Shown in pieces: positions 36,500 to 47,282 of a DNA stretch of 64,000 nucleotides. The stretch lies in the NCBI GenBank assembly GCA_014841835.1, contig JACYUQ010000001.1:930001-994000 (forward strand), in the 5' to 3' direction. This DNA is from Oxalobacteraceae sp. CFBP 13730 (GTDB lineage Bacteria > Pseudomonadota > Gammaproteobacteria > Burkholderiales > Burkholderiaceae_D). The first letter of the stretch is position 1. The number at the start of each line of letters is the position of its first letter. A program made the translations under genes and the position numbers. The notes beneath the pieces are model-generated. The model searched no databases, was not told where the DNA came from, and saw only the letters and a list, made by a program, of their open reading frames with translations.

Positions 36500-37666
36500 T
36501 CAGACTTGCGCCGTGGTTTCGAGGCCCTGCACGGCCGGGGCATGCGCACTGGCTTCAATCTGCCGCAGCGCGTGCAGGTAGCGCGCAATTACGACGTTTT
36601 CATCGAACTGCGCGACGACCTTGTTTCTGCCAGCCTGGCCCATGGCCAGGCGCTGCGCAGGCGCGAGGCCCACCATCTCGACCATCCTGGCGGCCAGGTC
36701 GCCCGCATCCTTTACCTTGCACAGCAAGCCGTTGGCCTGATGCTCGACGATATCCTTGCAGCCGGCCACATTGGTGGCGATGATCGGGCGCCCCATGGCC
36801 GCCGCCTCGAGCAGCGTATGCGGCACGCCCTCGCGGTACGACGGCAACACGACGCAATCGGCACGCGCCAGATGGGGCCGGACATCGTCGGCCTCTTTCA
36901 GATACTCGATCAGCCCGCTGCTGTCCCAGCCCGCGATCCGTTCGAACGGGATCGAGTTCGGATTGTGCGCATCCACCGGGCCCAGCAGCTGGAACTGCAC
37001 CTCGGGCAATTGCTGACGCACGATGCGCGCGGCGGCGGCGTATTCCTCGACACCTTTATCCCGCAGCATCCTGGCCACCAGCAAGAACCGAAACGCTGCG
37101 GCTGCGGGTTGCTGCGCCGGATAGGGCTGGAAGTGCTGCAGGTCGATCCCGGAGCCAGGCAACACTTCCGCCACACCGGGCCGCGTCAGGCCCGCGTCGA
37201 CGAACAGCTTGCAATCGTCGGCATTCTGGAAGAACACCCGATGCGATCGTCTGAGCGAACTGCGATACAGCCGCTTGACGAGGCAGGTCAGCAGCGAGTT
37301 GTTGATGAAGGTCGCGCCGAGCCCGGCGATATTGTTGATGACAGGAATACCGAGCCCATGCGCAGCGATCGATCCATAGATGTTCGGCTTGATCGTGTAA
37401 CCCAGGTAGGCCAGTGGGCGCACCGATTGCAACACGCGCCAATACTTGACCAGCAGCGACAAGTCGCGGCTGGGACTGGTGCCGTTGTTGTCCATGGAAA
37501 TCGTCTTGAAACGACACCCGAGCGATGCCAGCCGGGGTGCATAAGTGTCGGCGGGCGCCATCACCATGACGTCGTAGCCTTGCGCGATCAGGGCCTTGAC
37601 CAGACCGGCGCGAAAATTGTGGATGTTCCAGGCGGTATTGACCGAAATAACGATTTTCTTGCTCAT
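36500..37666 (-). CDS. Glycosyltransferase family 4
   Basis: A 388-aa GT-B enzyme. The start MSKKIVISVNTAWNIHNFRAG is like the CapM/PglA-type transferases (N-acetylhexosamine-adding), with FLLVARMLRDKGVEEY and the donor-site segment SYREGVPHTLLEAAAMGRP. ATG 37666 has GAGGA 9 bp upstream. Its stop lies 1 bp from the next start downstream, so expression is coupled. Confidence 0.9.
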   Translation of the reverse strand: MSKKIVISVNTAWNIHNFRAGLVKALIAQGYDVMVMAPADTYAPRLASLGCRFKTISMDNNGTSPSRDLSLLVKYWRVLQSVRPLAYLGYTIKPNIYGSIAAHGLGIPVINNIAGLGATFINNSLLTCLVKRLYRSSLRRSHRVFFQNADDCKLFVDAGLTRPGVAEVLPGSGIDLQHFQPYPAQQPAAAAFRFLLVARMLRDKGVEEYAAAARIVRQQLPEVQFQLLGPVDAHNPNSIPFERIAGWDSSGLIEYLKEADDVRPHLARADCVVLPSYREGVPHTLLEAAAMGRPIIATNVAGCKDIVEHQANGLLCKVKDAGDLAARMVEMVGLAPAQRLAMGQAGRNKVVAQFDENVVIARYLHALRQIEASAHAPAVQGLETTAQV

Positions 37667-37696
37667 GATGTGCATCCTCAGGAAAGTCGGCGCAGT

Positions 37697-39751
37697 TCAC
37701 GCGGGCCAGCTCGCCAGCGTGCAGGGCGATGCCACGGCTGGCGCCGGCGGACAACGCAGCCCGGCGTCGTCTGCTTCACGGTGCGGCGCGCCCTGCTGTT
37801 CAAGCCACGACTGGAACATCAGGACGTCCCACAGGTGGTATTGCCAGTTACGGCGGCCCGCCAGGTGTTCGCCCCAGCGGGTGCGCAGGAGCGCAGGATC
37901 GAAGAAGCCTTCACTGCGCAGCCGCGGCTCGGCCAGCAGGGTCTCGGCCCAATCACGCAGCGGGCCGCGCAGCCAGTCGCCGATCGGCACGCCAAAACCC
38001 ATCTTGGGCCGCTCGATCAATGCTTGCGGCACGTAGCGGTACAACACCTCCCGCAGCGCCCATTTGCCCACCCCATCGCGCAATTTCAGCGCCAGCGGCA
38101 GCCGCGCGGCAAATTCGATCACGCGATGGTCCAGGAACGGCACCCGCGTTTCGAGCGACACACTCATGGCCGCCCGGTCGACCTTGACCAGGATGTCGTC
38201 GGGCAGATAAGTCAGTGTGTCGAGCGCCATCATGCGTTCGACACTGCCGAGCCCGGCCAGTGCCGGCACGGCGCCACGCAGCAATGTCGCCGGTTCATGT
38301 CCACCGATCACGAGCGCGGCCGGATCGTCCCAGTGCGACACCAGACCCAGGTACACAGCGTCAAGCGACGCACTGGCAATGACCTGGGCGCCCTTGTGCA
38401 GCTTGTCGCCGGGGTTGGCAAAACGCATGGCGCGCGGCAGACACGGCCCCAGCATGTGCGCCAGCCGGTTCCAGGAGGCGACCGGCAGCCGCGTGATACC
38501 GCGGGCGGCGAGCCGGCGCACGGGCAACGGCGCTGCGCTGATCGACTTCCACAGATGAGCGGCGAAGCCATAGCGGGTGTAGCCGCAAAACAGTTCGTCG
38601 CCAGCGTCGCCCGACAGCGACACCGTGACGTGCCGGCGCGCCAGCTGGGACACGAGGAACGTGGGAATCTGGGATGAGTCGGAAAACGGTTCGTCGTACA
38701 TCGACGGCAGCCTTGGAATGACGGACTGGGCTTGTGCAGCCGTCACGTACAGCTCGGTGTGATCGGTACCGAGATGACGGGCCACGGCTTTCGCATGCGG
38801 CGCCTCGTCGAAGCCCTGCTCGTGGAATCCGATGGAAAAGGTCTGCACCGGACGCGTCGATCTGGCCTGCATCAGTGCCACGATCGTCGACGAGTCGACC
38901 CCGCCGGACAGGAATGCGCCCAGCGGAACGTCGGCCATCATCTGGGCGCCGACGGCATCGCTGAGCAAGGTGTCGAGCGCATCGACGGCCTGCGCTGGCG
39001 TGCCGGCAAACGGCGTGGCCAGACCCGCCGCGTACTGCTGCGCGGCCGACCAGTACCGGTGCAACACCGGTTCCGGGCGCGTCGCCGAGACGGTCAGCAG
39101 GCAGCCCGGCAGCAGCTTGGCAATGCCGCGATAGATCGAATACGGCGCCGGTACATAGCTGTGCCGCAGCTGCAGGCACAGCGCCGCGCGGTCGATGTCG
39201 GCAGCCCATGCCGGGTGTGCGCGCAGGGCCTTGAGTTCGGAGCCGAACAGGAACACCGCATCGGTCCCCCGGCCCTGCCAGCCGTAGTACAGAGGCTTTT
39301 CGCCGATGCGGTCGCGCCCCAGCGTCAGCACGCCCGTCTGCCGGTCCCAGACGGCGAAGGCGAACATGCCAATGGCGCGTTCGACCGTGGCAGCGATGCC
39401 CCAGGCATCGAATCCGGCAAGCAGCGTTTCGGTGTCGGAACGGCCGCGCCACCCGCACACCCCTGCATCTGCCTCGAGCTCGTGGCGGATGGCCAGGTGG
39501 TTATAGATTTCGCCGTTGAATACCAGCACGAAGCGGCTCGAACACGAGCGCATCGGCTGTTGACCGGCCGGTGACAGGTCGATGATTGCGAGGCGCCGGT
39601 GCCCCAGCGCGATGCCATGCCCGCCGTCGCACCAATAGCCGGCATCGTCGGGGCCGCGATGGTCAATCGCGTCGGTCATGCGCCTGAGCCAGCCGATCTG
39701 GTCGGCCGCCGGTGCAGCAGCCGCTGCCAGAAAACCAGTGAATCCGCACAT
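37697..39751 (-). CDS. AsnB-like glutamine-dependent amidotransferase
   Basis: A 684-aa class II amidotransferase plus synthetase. Met-Cys-Gly-Phe start (Cys2 nucleophile), GEIYNHLAIRHEL, then the ATP site FLSGGVDSSTIVAL and SLSGDAGDELFCGYTRYG. In polysaccharide loci such enzymes amidate a uronic or amino-acid group rather than make free asparagine, which fits the two acyltransferases nearby (inferred). Its ATG overlaps the stop of the upstream transferase by one base. The last about 28 residues are a non-conserved tail. Confidence 0.93.
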   Translation of the reverse strand: MCGFTGFLAAAAAPAADQIGWLRRMTDAIDHRGPDDAGYWCDGGHGIALGHRRLAIIDLSPAGQQPMRSCSSRFVLVFNGEIYNHLAIRHELEADAGVCGWRGRSDTETLLAGFDAWGIAATVERAIGMFAFAVWDRQTGVLTLGRDRIGEKPLYYGWQGRGTDAVFLFGSELKALRAHPAWAADIDRAALCLQLRHSYVPAPYSIYRGIAKLLPGCLLTVSATRPEPVLHRYWSAAQQYAAGLATPFAGTPAQAVDALDTLLSDAVGAQMMADVPLGAFLSGGVDSSTIVALMQARSTRPVQTFSIGFHEQGFDEAPHAKAVARHLGTDHTELYVTAAQAQSVIPRLPSMYDEPFSDSSQIPTFLVSQLARRHVTVSLSGDAGDELFCGYTRYGFAAHLWKSISAAPLPVRRLAARGITRLPVASWNRLAHMLGPCLPRAMRFANPGDKLHKGAQVIASASLDAVYLGLVSHWDDPAALVIGGHEPATLLRGAVPALAGLGSVERMMALDTLTYLPDDILVKVDRAAMSVSLETRVPFLDHRVIEFAARLPLALKLRDGVGKWALREVLYRYVPQALIERPKMGFGVPIGDWLRGPLRDWAETLLAEPRLRSEGFFDPALLRTRWGEHLAGRRNWQYHLWDVLMFQSWLEQQGAPHREADDAGLRCPPAPAVASPCTLASWPA

Positions 39752-40887
39752 TAGCGTTCCCCTTCTGCCATGATGCCTTCGTAAATGCGCTCGAAGCGCT
39801 CCCGCACGCAGGCCATCGTGTACTCGGCGCCGATCCGCGCCCTGGCCTGCTGCCCCATCTGCCTGCGATGCGCAGGGCCCAGCGCCACCAGGCCCGCCAC
39901 GCCCCGCGCAAGCGCGTCGGGATCGGCCCGCGGCACCAGCACACCCGTGCCCGCCATCAGGACCGCGACATCGCCGACATCGGTTGCCACACACGGCAAG
40001 CCCGTTGCCATCGCTTCGCCGACCACGTTGGGAAAGGCCTCGGTGCGCGAGGACAGGCAAAAGATGTCCATGGCAGACAAGCAGATGGCGACATCGGCAC
40101 GCTCGCCCAGCAAGACAAAGTGGCTGGCGTAGCCGGTAGCATCGATCCAGCGCATCAGTTCGGTGTTGGCTGCATCCACGTTCTTGCCGATCATCAGAAA
40201 GCGCAGCCGTGGGTGACTGCTGGCAAGCTGGCCGGCGGCCGTGACGAAGTTGGCGTAATCCTTGTCGAGGTTGAAGCGCCCGAGCGTGCCCAGCACGACA
40301 TGGTCGGCCGCGAAGCCGCAGCGCGCGCGCAGCGCAGCGCGGCCGTCATCGCCCGGGGTCAGCGCCGACAGATCAAAGCCATTGCTCACGACCACCATAC
40401 GGCCGGCATCGTAGCCAAGCAGGGAATGGGAGCGGCGCGCCGCTTCTGCCACGCACACGATGGTGTGCGGCACCCAGCGCGACAACGCTGCGCACAGGTG
40501 GCGCACGAGCGCGGTGCTGCGCGCCGACCCGCCGTCGACGTCGGTCGTGCGAATGCCCCAGATGACGTTGCGGTTGCCGGCGAGCCGGGCCGCCAGACCA
40601 CCGAGAAAATCGGCGTGATAGAGCCAGGTCTGGACGATGTCAGGACGCATCGCGCGCATCAGGCGCACCAGTCGTATGAGATCGGTGACGGGCGCGCGCC
40701 GCACGTCGAGCACGATCAAGGTGATGCCGGACGCGGCAAACCGCGGATACATGCCACCGCCGGGCGTGAGGACGATGACCGTATGCCGGTAACCGCTGTT
40801 GCGAAACGCCTGGATGAGACGGTACAACGCCATCTCGGCGCCCCCCACTGCCAGGCCGGTGATCACATGCAGGATGTGGCGTGTCAT
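39751..40887 (-). CDS. Glycosyltransferase family 4
   Basis: A 378-aa GT-B transferase. The N-terminus MTRHILHVITGLAVGGAEMA, GTLGRFNLDKDYANFV, and FCLSSRTEAFPNVVGEAMA are diagnostic of GT4 enzymes. ATG 40887 overlaps the upstream deacetylase stop by ATGA. The sugar specificity cannot be read. Confidence 0.93.
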   Translation of the reverse strand: MTRHILHVITGLAVGGAEMALYRLIQAFRNSGYRHTVIVLTPGGGMYPRFAASGITLIVLDVRRAPVTDLIRLVRLMRAMRPDIVQTWLYHADFLGGLAARLAGNRNVIWGIRTTDVDGGSARSTALVRHLCAALSRWVPHTIVCVAEAARRSHSLLGYDAGRMVVVSNGFDLSALTPGDDGRAALRARCGFAADHVVLGTLGRFNLDKDYANFVTAAGQLASSHPRLRFLMIGKNVDAANTELMRWIDATGYASHFVLLGERADVAICLSAMDIFCLSSRTEAFPNVVGEAMATGLPCVATDVGDVAVLMAGTGVLVPRADPDALARGVAGLVALGPAHRRQMGQQARARIGAEYTMACVRERFERIYEGIMAEGER

Positions 40888-41867
40888 GGCCGCCCCCATG
40901 CGTCCGATCCCGTGGGTGTGGCGGGGGCGAAATCGGCCATGCAATGGCTTTGCATGCCATGGGTGTCAGCCAGACGCCGGTAGTGCTGCAACAGCACCTC
41001 GAGTTGCGCCAGATTCTCATCCAGGTTCACGCCGAAATTATGCGGATGCCACCACAGGTGAAAAATACTGCCCTCGCGCGCTGCCAGCGCCATCCCCTGC
41101 TTCAGGCGACGCAGGCGCAGGGGCAACAAAGCGCGGTGTCGGCGCGACCATGGGTAGAGAAACTGACTTCCTGGCACATTCACGAGAGTGCCATGCGCCT
41201 GTGGGCTTACTGTCCGCTTGCCGCTCAGGGGCAGGCAGGCATCGGCAAAGCGCACCGCGCGACCGGCAACACCACCGACCACCGCGTCGCCATGGCGGTA
41301 CAACGGGTGCTGCGCATTGCCGCGATAAACCCGAATCGCCGACTGCGCCAGGACGGGCAGAAAAGCGGCGACGATCTGGTTGCGTGGCAGTACCGCGCTA
41401 CGCAGGCTGGCACCCATGCTGGCCGCTACCGATTGCGCGCAGGCCAGATCTGCTGCGAACTGTGCTGGTGATGCGCCCGCTTCATTGCAATAGAAGTGCC
41501 CATACGTATGCGTGCCCAGTTCCTGCCCCTGCGCCGCCAGAATTTGCTCGACCAGTGGCCGCGCAAAGAACAGCCGTGGATAGCTGCGCACGACCTGGTC
41601 CATGCCATACGGGGACAGGGCGCTGCGCGCATAGCCGGGCAAAAGGGCCGGACGGGTGGCACACCAGTCAGCGTAATTGCGGCACATGATCATCCCAACC
41701 GTCGCCCACGTGACGCGCGCGCCATACCGCGCGAACAAGGCCAGCAGCCGGGGTACGGCCTCCCATTCGCCCAGCACATTGCGCCCGTAGGCAGCAATCG
41801 TCTGCGTATCGGCGACGCCCCAGAACAGCTCGAAGTCGAGCGAAATGACGAATTTTGCAGAAGCCAT
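40884..41867 (-). CDS. Polysaccharide deacetylase (NodB-like)
   Basis: A 327-aa protein with NodB-fold motifs. FVISLDFELFWG supplies the first Asp, LGTHTYGHFYC the metal-binding His pair, and a distal LWWHPHNFGVN the catalytic His. It likely N-deacetylates a HexNAc of the polymer or its lipid-linked precursor. Deacetylation would create a free amine, which an acyltransferase downstream could modify. There is no signal peptide, so it is cytoplasmic by appearance. ATG 41867. Confidence 0.85.
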   Translation of the reverse strand: MASAKFVISLDFELFWGVADTQTIAAYGRNVLGEWEAVPRLLALFARYGARVTWATVGMIMCRNYADWCATRPALLPGYARSALSPYGMDQVVRSYPRLFFARPLVEQILAAQGQELGTHTYGHFYCNEAGASPAQFAADLACAQSVAASMGASLRSAVLPRNQIVAAFLPVLAQSAIRVYRGNAQHPLYRHGDAVVGGVAGRAVRFADACLPLSGKRTVSPQAHGTLVNVPGSQFLYPWSRRHRALLPLRLRRLKQGMALAAREGSIFHLWWHPHNFGVNLDENLAQLEVLLQHYRRLADTHGMQSHCMADFAPATPTGSDAWGRP

Positions 41868-41979
41868 GGTTGAATACGAAGAGCACGTCTCAGGCGATGA
41901 ACTGCGGGCGTGCAGCTGCACGCGTGATATGAAATTGGCCAGGCTGGTCGTGTCGTGACACGCTGCACAACGTTCCCTT

Positions 41980-43323
41980 TCAACGAAAGCGCGCCGTGCG
42001 CGGACAGCGCCAAGGCATGGACATGCTGGCTGGCGCGCTGCCCGGCGTGGCGCATACCAGCGCAAAGGTGGCCAGCCAGTACGAGGCCGCATCGAGCATC
42101 TGATGTGTGAACAGCGACATGAAGGCAAACAGAAATGCCATTGCATACCGCAATCCCCGATCGCTGAAAAACAGGCTTTTACACAGCATGATGAGCATCC
42201 ATACCCATAATAAAATGCCGAAGACGCCATATTCAGCTGCCAGAAGAAGCAATTGGTTATGCGTGCTTCCCCGGTGCCGCCAAAAATGCGTCGCGCCAGC
42301 ACCTGTACCGAATAAAGGGTTTTGAAGAAACAAATCCCAGCCAGCTTGAATCACATCCGCGCGCTCTTCTGAACTGTCATCATCGAAGCTAAAGCTGGAG
42401 AAGAAGTTGAGCCTTGACAGAATATTGGTCGCTGCGTCTTCGAATTCGTCTCTTGACGATATATAACTTTCAAAGCTGCCGATAAAGACCAGAAGAATAC
42501 CCAACGCGATGCCCAACGATATCCAGGCAGATTTCGGTAATGTCTTGTTGTAAATAAAGAGCCCCAGCAACACTAACCACGCGATCATGGCGGCACGGGA
42601 AAAGGTGGTCAGGATCGCGCCCCCTGCCAGCAAGAACAAGGGCATCCGATAGCGACGCCCCAGCACGGCAAAGCCGAGTACGACGATGTGCAGTATGGCT
42701 TCTCCCGCCAGGTTCGGATTGATGAACATTGCCGCTGCCCGCCCGAGAACCGCACCGGTCAGATCCACCGGATACAACAATCCGGGGTTGGCGAAATCGA
42801 CGATGACGGCGCACGGCACGATGGCCATCAGAACAATCATGATTCGCAAATACGTTCTCGCTGGCGAGATATAGGCAACAAATCCGAGAAATAGTGCGAA
42901 CAGCACATATTGCGCGCGCGTTGCGATCAGGGAGCGCCTGGCTTCGGCATGCATATCGATAAACGATGCACCGCCCATGTCGGCGCTGGCAGAAAATCCT
43001 GCCAGATGGATCATATTCAACGAAAATAATAATAGTGCCCACAATGCGAATGGCGACACGAGATAATCCCCGAGCGCCTGCCAGCGCATGACCATCAGCG
43101 GTGCGATGAATGCAAATATGCCGAAATAAATAAATTTCGGTAGCAGCCCTGCATCAAGAACATATAAATAGATCGGCAAGTTGGCGTACATTGCGCCAAG
43201 CGCCGCCGCCATCAGCAGCGTGTGGTAGCGGATGAAAAACCGGCTGTCAGTACGCAGCGGCGGCCGGACTGCACGACGTTCGAGCAGCCTCGACAAGTTG
43301 CCGGCAACGAGTTCAGGGTGCAT
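41980..43323 (-). CDS. O-antigen ligase / Wzy-type polymerase
   Basis: A 447-aa integral membrane protein with about 11-12 hydrophobic helices. The Wzy_C/O-antigen ligase core shows NPNLAGEAILH, the periplasmic-loop segment LSRLNFFSSFSFDDDSSEER, and NPLFGTGAGATHFW ... STHNQLLLLAAEYG. It should polymerise undecaprenyl-linked repeat units. The start ATG 43323 lies inside the end of the upstream glycosyltransferase gene (11-bp overlap). Locally lower GC than its neighbours. Confidence 0.88.
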   Translation of the reverse strand: MHPELVAGNLSRLLERRAVRPPLRTDSRFFIRYHTLLMAAALGAMYANLPIYLYVLDAGLLPKFIYFGIFAFIAPLMVMRWQALGDYLVSPFALWALLLFSLNMIHLAGFSASADMGGASFIDMHAEARRSLIATRAQYVLFALFLGFVAYISPARTYLRIMIVLMAIVPCAVIVDFANPGLLYPVDLTGAVLGRAAAMFINPNLAGEAILHIVVLGFAVLGRRYRMPLFLLAGGAILTTFSRAAMIAWLVLLGLFIYNKTLPKSAWISLGIALGILLVFIGSFESYISSRDEFEDAATNILSRLNFFSSFSFDDDSSEERADVIQAGWDLFLQNPLFGTGAGATHFWRHRGSTHNQLLLLAAEYGVFGILLWVWMLIMLCKSLFFSDRGLRYAMAFLFAFMSLFTHQMLDAASYWLATFALVCATPGSAPASMSMPWRCPRTARFR

Positions 43324-44608
43324 CGCCCGTGCCTCCTGCTGACGCCAGGTGGCCGGCTGCATGGCAGCTTGTATCGGGCCCGGTGTGGCAGCCCGTGTGG
43401 CAGTCTGGGTGGTGGTCTCGATGGTGGCCTGTATGCAAGCATGCATGACGGCCTTCGTCGGCCAGCGCCTGGCCACCGCACAGATCCAGGAACAGCGTCT
43501 CCCACATCTGCCCGATCTTCCCGGTCGAAAAGCGCTCCCTTGCCTGTACCGCACGGGCCGCCAACTGCCCGCGAAAGGCCGCGTCGCCCATCACCCGTGC
43601 CAGCGCGTCGCTCAACGCGGCGATGTCGTTCGGCGGCACCAGAAGTCCGTCGATGCCATCCCGGACGATATCGCGTGGTCCCGTGTCGCAATCGACGCTG
43701 ACCACCGGTACGCCGTGCGCCATGGCCTCGGCCAGAACGTTGGGGAAACCCTCGGAAAGCGAGGTCAGCGCAAACAGATCGGCCTGGTCATACCACTGCG
43801 CGATATTGCCGGCCACACCGGGCATGGCCACCCGCTGCGCCAGTCCCATGCGGTCGATCGTCGCTGCCAGATGCGCACGCTCGGGGCCGTCGCCGAGGAT
43901 GACCAGATCCCAGTCGGGGAAGGCCGCCGCCAGGCGCACAAAAGCGCCGATCAGGGCGTCGAAGTGTTTCACGGGTTCGAGGCGGCCGACGGCGAGCAGG
44001 AGCTTGCGCTGCGGCCGACACAGCCTGGCAAGACTGCGCCGCGGCGGATTGTCCGGCAGCGGCCAGGCAATGGCATTGGGAATGACAACGACCCGTGACG
44101 CCGACGTGCGTGTTTCGATCCAGTGTGCGCACTCGCCCGTCAACGCGACCACCGCCGACAGCCGGCCGTACAGGGTGCGGCGCAGGACGTGCCACAGGCG
44201 ACCGAGCGGTGCGTGCGGCGGATAGCACCGCTCCGAACCGATCGTGCGCAATGCCGGCAGCCACCAGCTGGCAAGCGCCAACAGCACATTTGGCGTGCTC
44301 ATCATCGCAAGCGCGACGTGCGGCTGAAGACGGCGCAGCAGGCGCCGCAGCGCCAGCACGCGCCGCACGTTCTGCCACAGACCATGGAGCGCATGACGAC
44401 TGTCCCCGGCCAGATGGAGCGACACGCGCGCCACCCTGCGGTCAAGCGGATAAAAATCGGCGCTGACCGGGGCCAGTGTGACAATGGTCACCTCGCGGCC
44501 CCGATTTGCCCAGACATTGGCCAACGTGCAGGCAGCACGCTCGGCACCGCCTGCAGACAGGCTATGCAACAGCAACAGGATCTTCACGGGATGCGCTCCA
44601 TTTCTCAC
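43313..44608 (-). CDS. Glycosyltransferase family 4 with His/Cys-rich tail
   Basis: A 431-aa GT4 enzyme, a paralogue of the one at 31409-32563 (shared AERxAxxLAN, HPDWDLVILG-like and CDTGPRDIxRxGIDGLL segments). The conserved domain ends near residue 375. The last about 55 residues form a tail rich in His and Cys (HTGHHRDHHPDCHTGCHTG) encoded by degenerate 12-bp repeats at 43361-43444. The tail could bind metal, or may be read-through of formerly non-coding repeats. The start overlaps the flippase stop by ATGA. Confidence 0.88.
   Translation of the reverse strand: MRNGAHPVKILLLLHSLSAGGAERAACTLANVWANRGREVTIVTLAPVSADFYPLDRRVARVSLHLAGDSRHALHGLWQNVRRVLALRRLLRRLQPHVALAMMSTPNVLLALASWWLPALRTIGSERCYPPHAPLGRLWHVLRRTLYGRLSAVVALTGECAHWIETRTSASRVVVIPNAIAWPLPDNPPRRSLARLCRPQRKLLLAVGRLEPVKHFDALIGAFVRLAAAFPDWDLVILGDGPERAHLAATIDRMGLAQRVAMPGVAGNIAQWYDQADLFALTSLSEGFPNVLAEAMAHGVPVVSVDCDTGPRDIVRDGIDGLLVPPNDIAALSDALARVMGDAAFRGQLAARAVQARERFSTGKIGQMWETLFLDLCGGQALADEGRHACLHTGHHRDHHPDCHTGCHTGPDTSCHAAGHLASAGGTGDAP
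43361..43444. repeat. Degenerate 12-bp repeats in a glycosyltransferase tail
   Basis: Seven units of about 12 bp in register, such as GTGGCAGCCCGT and GTGGCAGTCTGG. They encode the His/Cys-rich end of the upstream gene and lie just before the Wzy gene start. Confidence 0.7.
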
Positions 44609-45969
44609 GGACAGGGCGCAGGACGCCGCGGTGACGACCAGCGCCGCAGCACCAGCCAGAAAAACGACGCGTTCAGACCGTACACCACCATCGTCGCCAA
44701 CGCGATGCCGTTGATGCCAAGACGCGGCACCAGCAAGAGGTTGCCGATCACCTTGCCGCCACAGCCGATGACGCCGGACCAGAAAATTACGCCGTAACGA
44801 CGTTGGCTGAGCGCGTAGCTCACCAGTATCATCGACGAAAAATAGAAGGGCAACTGCGGCAAGCCGTAGCGCAAGACTTCAGCAACCTGGGCCGTGTCCG
44901 TGGCATGGAACTGGCCCCGCTCGAACAGGAGCCGTATCGCCCACGGCGCGATCAGATAGCTCAGCAGCATCACGACGACCCCGCCAACGAACATCAGGCG
45001 CGCCCACGACGCGGCGACGCGGTAGACGTCCCCGGTCGCGTCGGCGCTAGCCTGCGAGAACACGGGCAGCGTGGCGCGCGAGACAGCGATGGCCGCCAGG
45101 CCAAGAATCAACGACAACACCCGGTTTGCGTAGCCCAGCGTGGCAAGCGCGCCCGTGCCGAGACCGACCGCATTGAACTGGTCAATGATCACGGTAAAGC
45201 TCATCAATGCCTGGCCGGCAAGCATGATGCCGAAGCCTTGCCAGAACCACAGCCACTGGGCAGACGTTCTGGTGAAGACCGGTGCGACGAGCTCGTGGCG
45301 CTTCGTCATGGGCGCCAGCAGCGTGAGCAGGTGAACGGCGCAGCCGGCAACCGTGCCCCACACCAGCGGGCCGATACCGCCGCCGGTGAACGTCAGAACC
45401 GCTGCCGCGATGAACAGTGTCGGCACGCATTCGAGCAGGGTGTTGATGTGGCGCTGCGCCGCCAGCAGCCACGCCGAGAGCAGCGCGACCAGCAGACCGA
45501 GCGGCAGCATCACGAGCATGCCGGGAAGCGCCGTCGCGGCAAGCTGCGCCGAGTGCGTCGGCAAGCCGCTCCGGTCGAACCGCAACAGGGCGCCGATGCC
45601 CAGCCCGCCCAGCAGCGCCAGACCCATGCCGAGCATGAGCGTGAAGCCGGCCAGCTCGGCGCGAAAGCGCGGAATTGCCTGCGGATCGGACACGCGCATG
45701 CGCGCCACCAGGGGCACCAGCACAGCCGTCAGCACACTGGCCCAGATACCAAGCGGCCAGGACACCAGGTTGTACACAAACTGGTAAGCATCGACCTCGG
45801 CAGAGAGGCCGTAGCGGTAGGCGACGACCATCTCCTTCACCGCACTCATCAGCTTGCCGAGCAAGGTGAACAGCGCAACAGTCAGCATCCCCCGAAAAAT
45901 CGCGAGATGCTGCGGATCGGCGATGCGGCACCGTGTACCAAGCGCATTGAGCAGGCTCACTTGCACCAC
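44605..45969 (-). CDS. MurJ/Wzx-type lipid-linked oligosaccharide flippase
   Basis: A 454-aa membrane protein with about 13-14 hydrophobic helices. Its MviN/MurJ-like features are FTLLGKLMSAVKEMVVAYRYG at the N-terminus (part), RVLSLILGLAAIAVSRATLP, and LLFERGQFHATDT. In this locus it probably flips the undecaprenyl-linked repeat unit, the Wzx role, rather than lipid II. The start is GTG 45969. It overlaps the next gene by ATGA. Confidence 0.88.
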   Translation of the reverse strand: MVQVSLLNALGTRCRIADPQHLAIFRGMLTVALFTLLGKLMSAVKEMVVAYRYGLSAEVDAYQFVYNLVSWPLGIWASVLTAVLVPLVARMRVSDPQAIPRFRAELAGFTLMLGMGLALLGGLGIGALLRFDRSGLPTHSAQLAATALPGMLVMLPLGLLVALLSAWLLAAQRHINTLLECVPTLFIAAAVLTFTGGGIGPLVWGTVAGCAVHLLTLLAPMTKRHELVAPVFTRTSAQWLWFWQGFGIMLAGQALMSFTVIIDQFNAVGLGTGALATLGYANRVLSLILGLAAIAVSRATLPVFSQASADATGDVYRVAASWARLMFVGGVVVMLLSYLIAPWAIRLLFERGQFHATDTAQVAEVLRYGLPQLPFYFSSMILVSYALSQRRYGVIFWSGVIGCGGKVIGNLLLVPRLGINGIALATMVVYGLNASFFWLVLRRWSSPRRPAPCP

Positions 45970-46011
45970 TCCCCGCAGCCGGGCGGCAGCATCGCCACCG
46001 ACTGGAAATGC

Positions 46012-47220
<1,209 letters not shown>

Positions 47221-47282
47221 GACCTGTTCCTGTCAGAGTGGAAAATCGGATGAATGTGCTCGTTGCACGGCAGGCGGATCGG

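Noticed and set aside
36158..38677. 839-aa plus-strand open frame
   Set aside because: High-GC shadow of the glycosyltransferase and AsnB genes, rich in Arg, His and Gln, without domain signatures.
37697..40060. Upstream extension of the AsnB-like gene to 40060
   Set aside because: The class II amidotransferase must start Met-Cys at 39751; the extension is antisense-like and overlaps the preceding gene.
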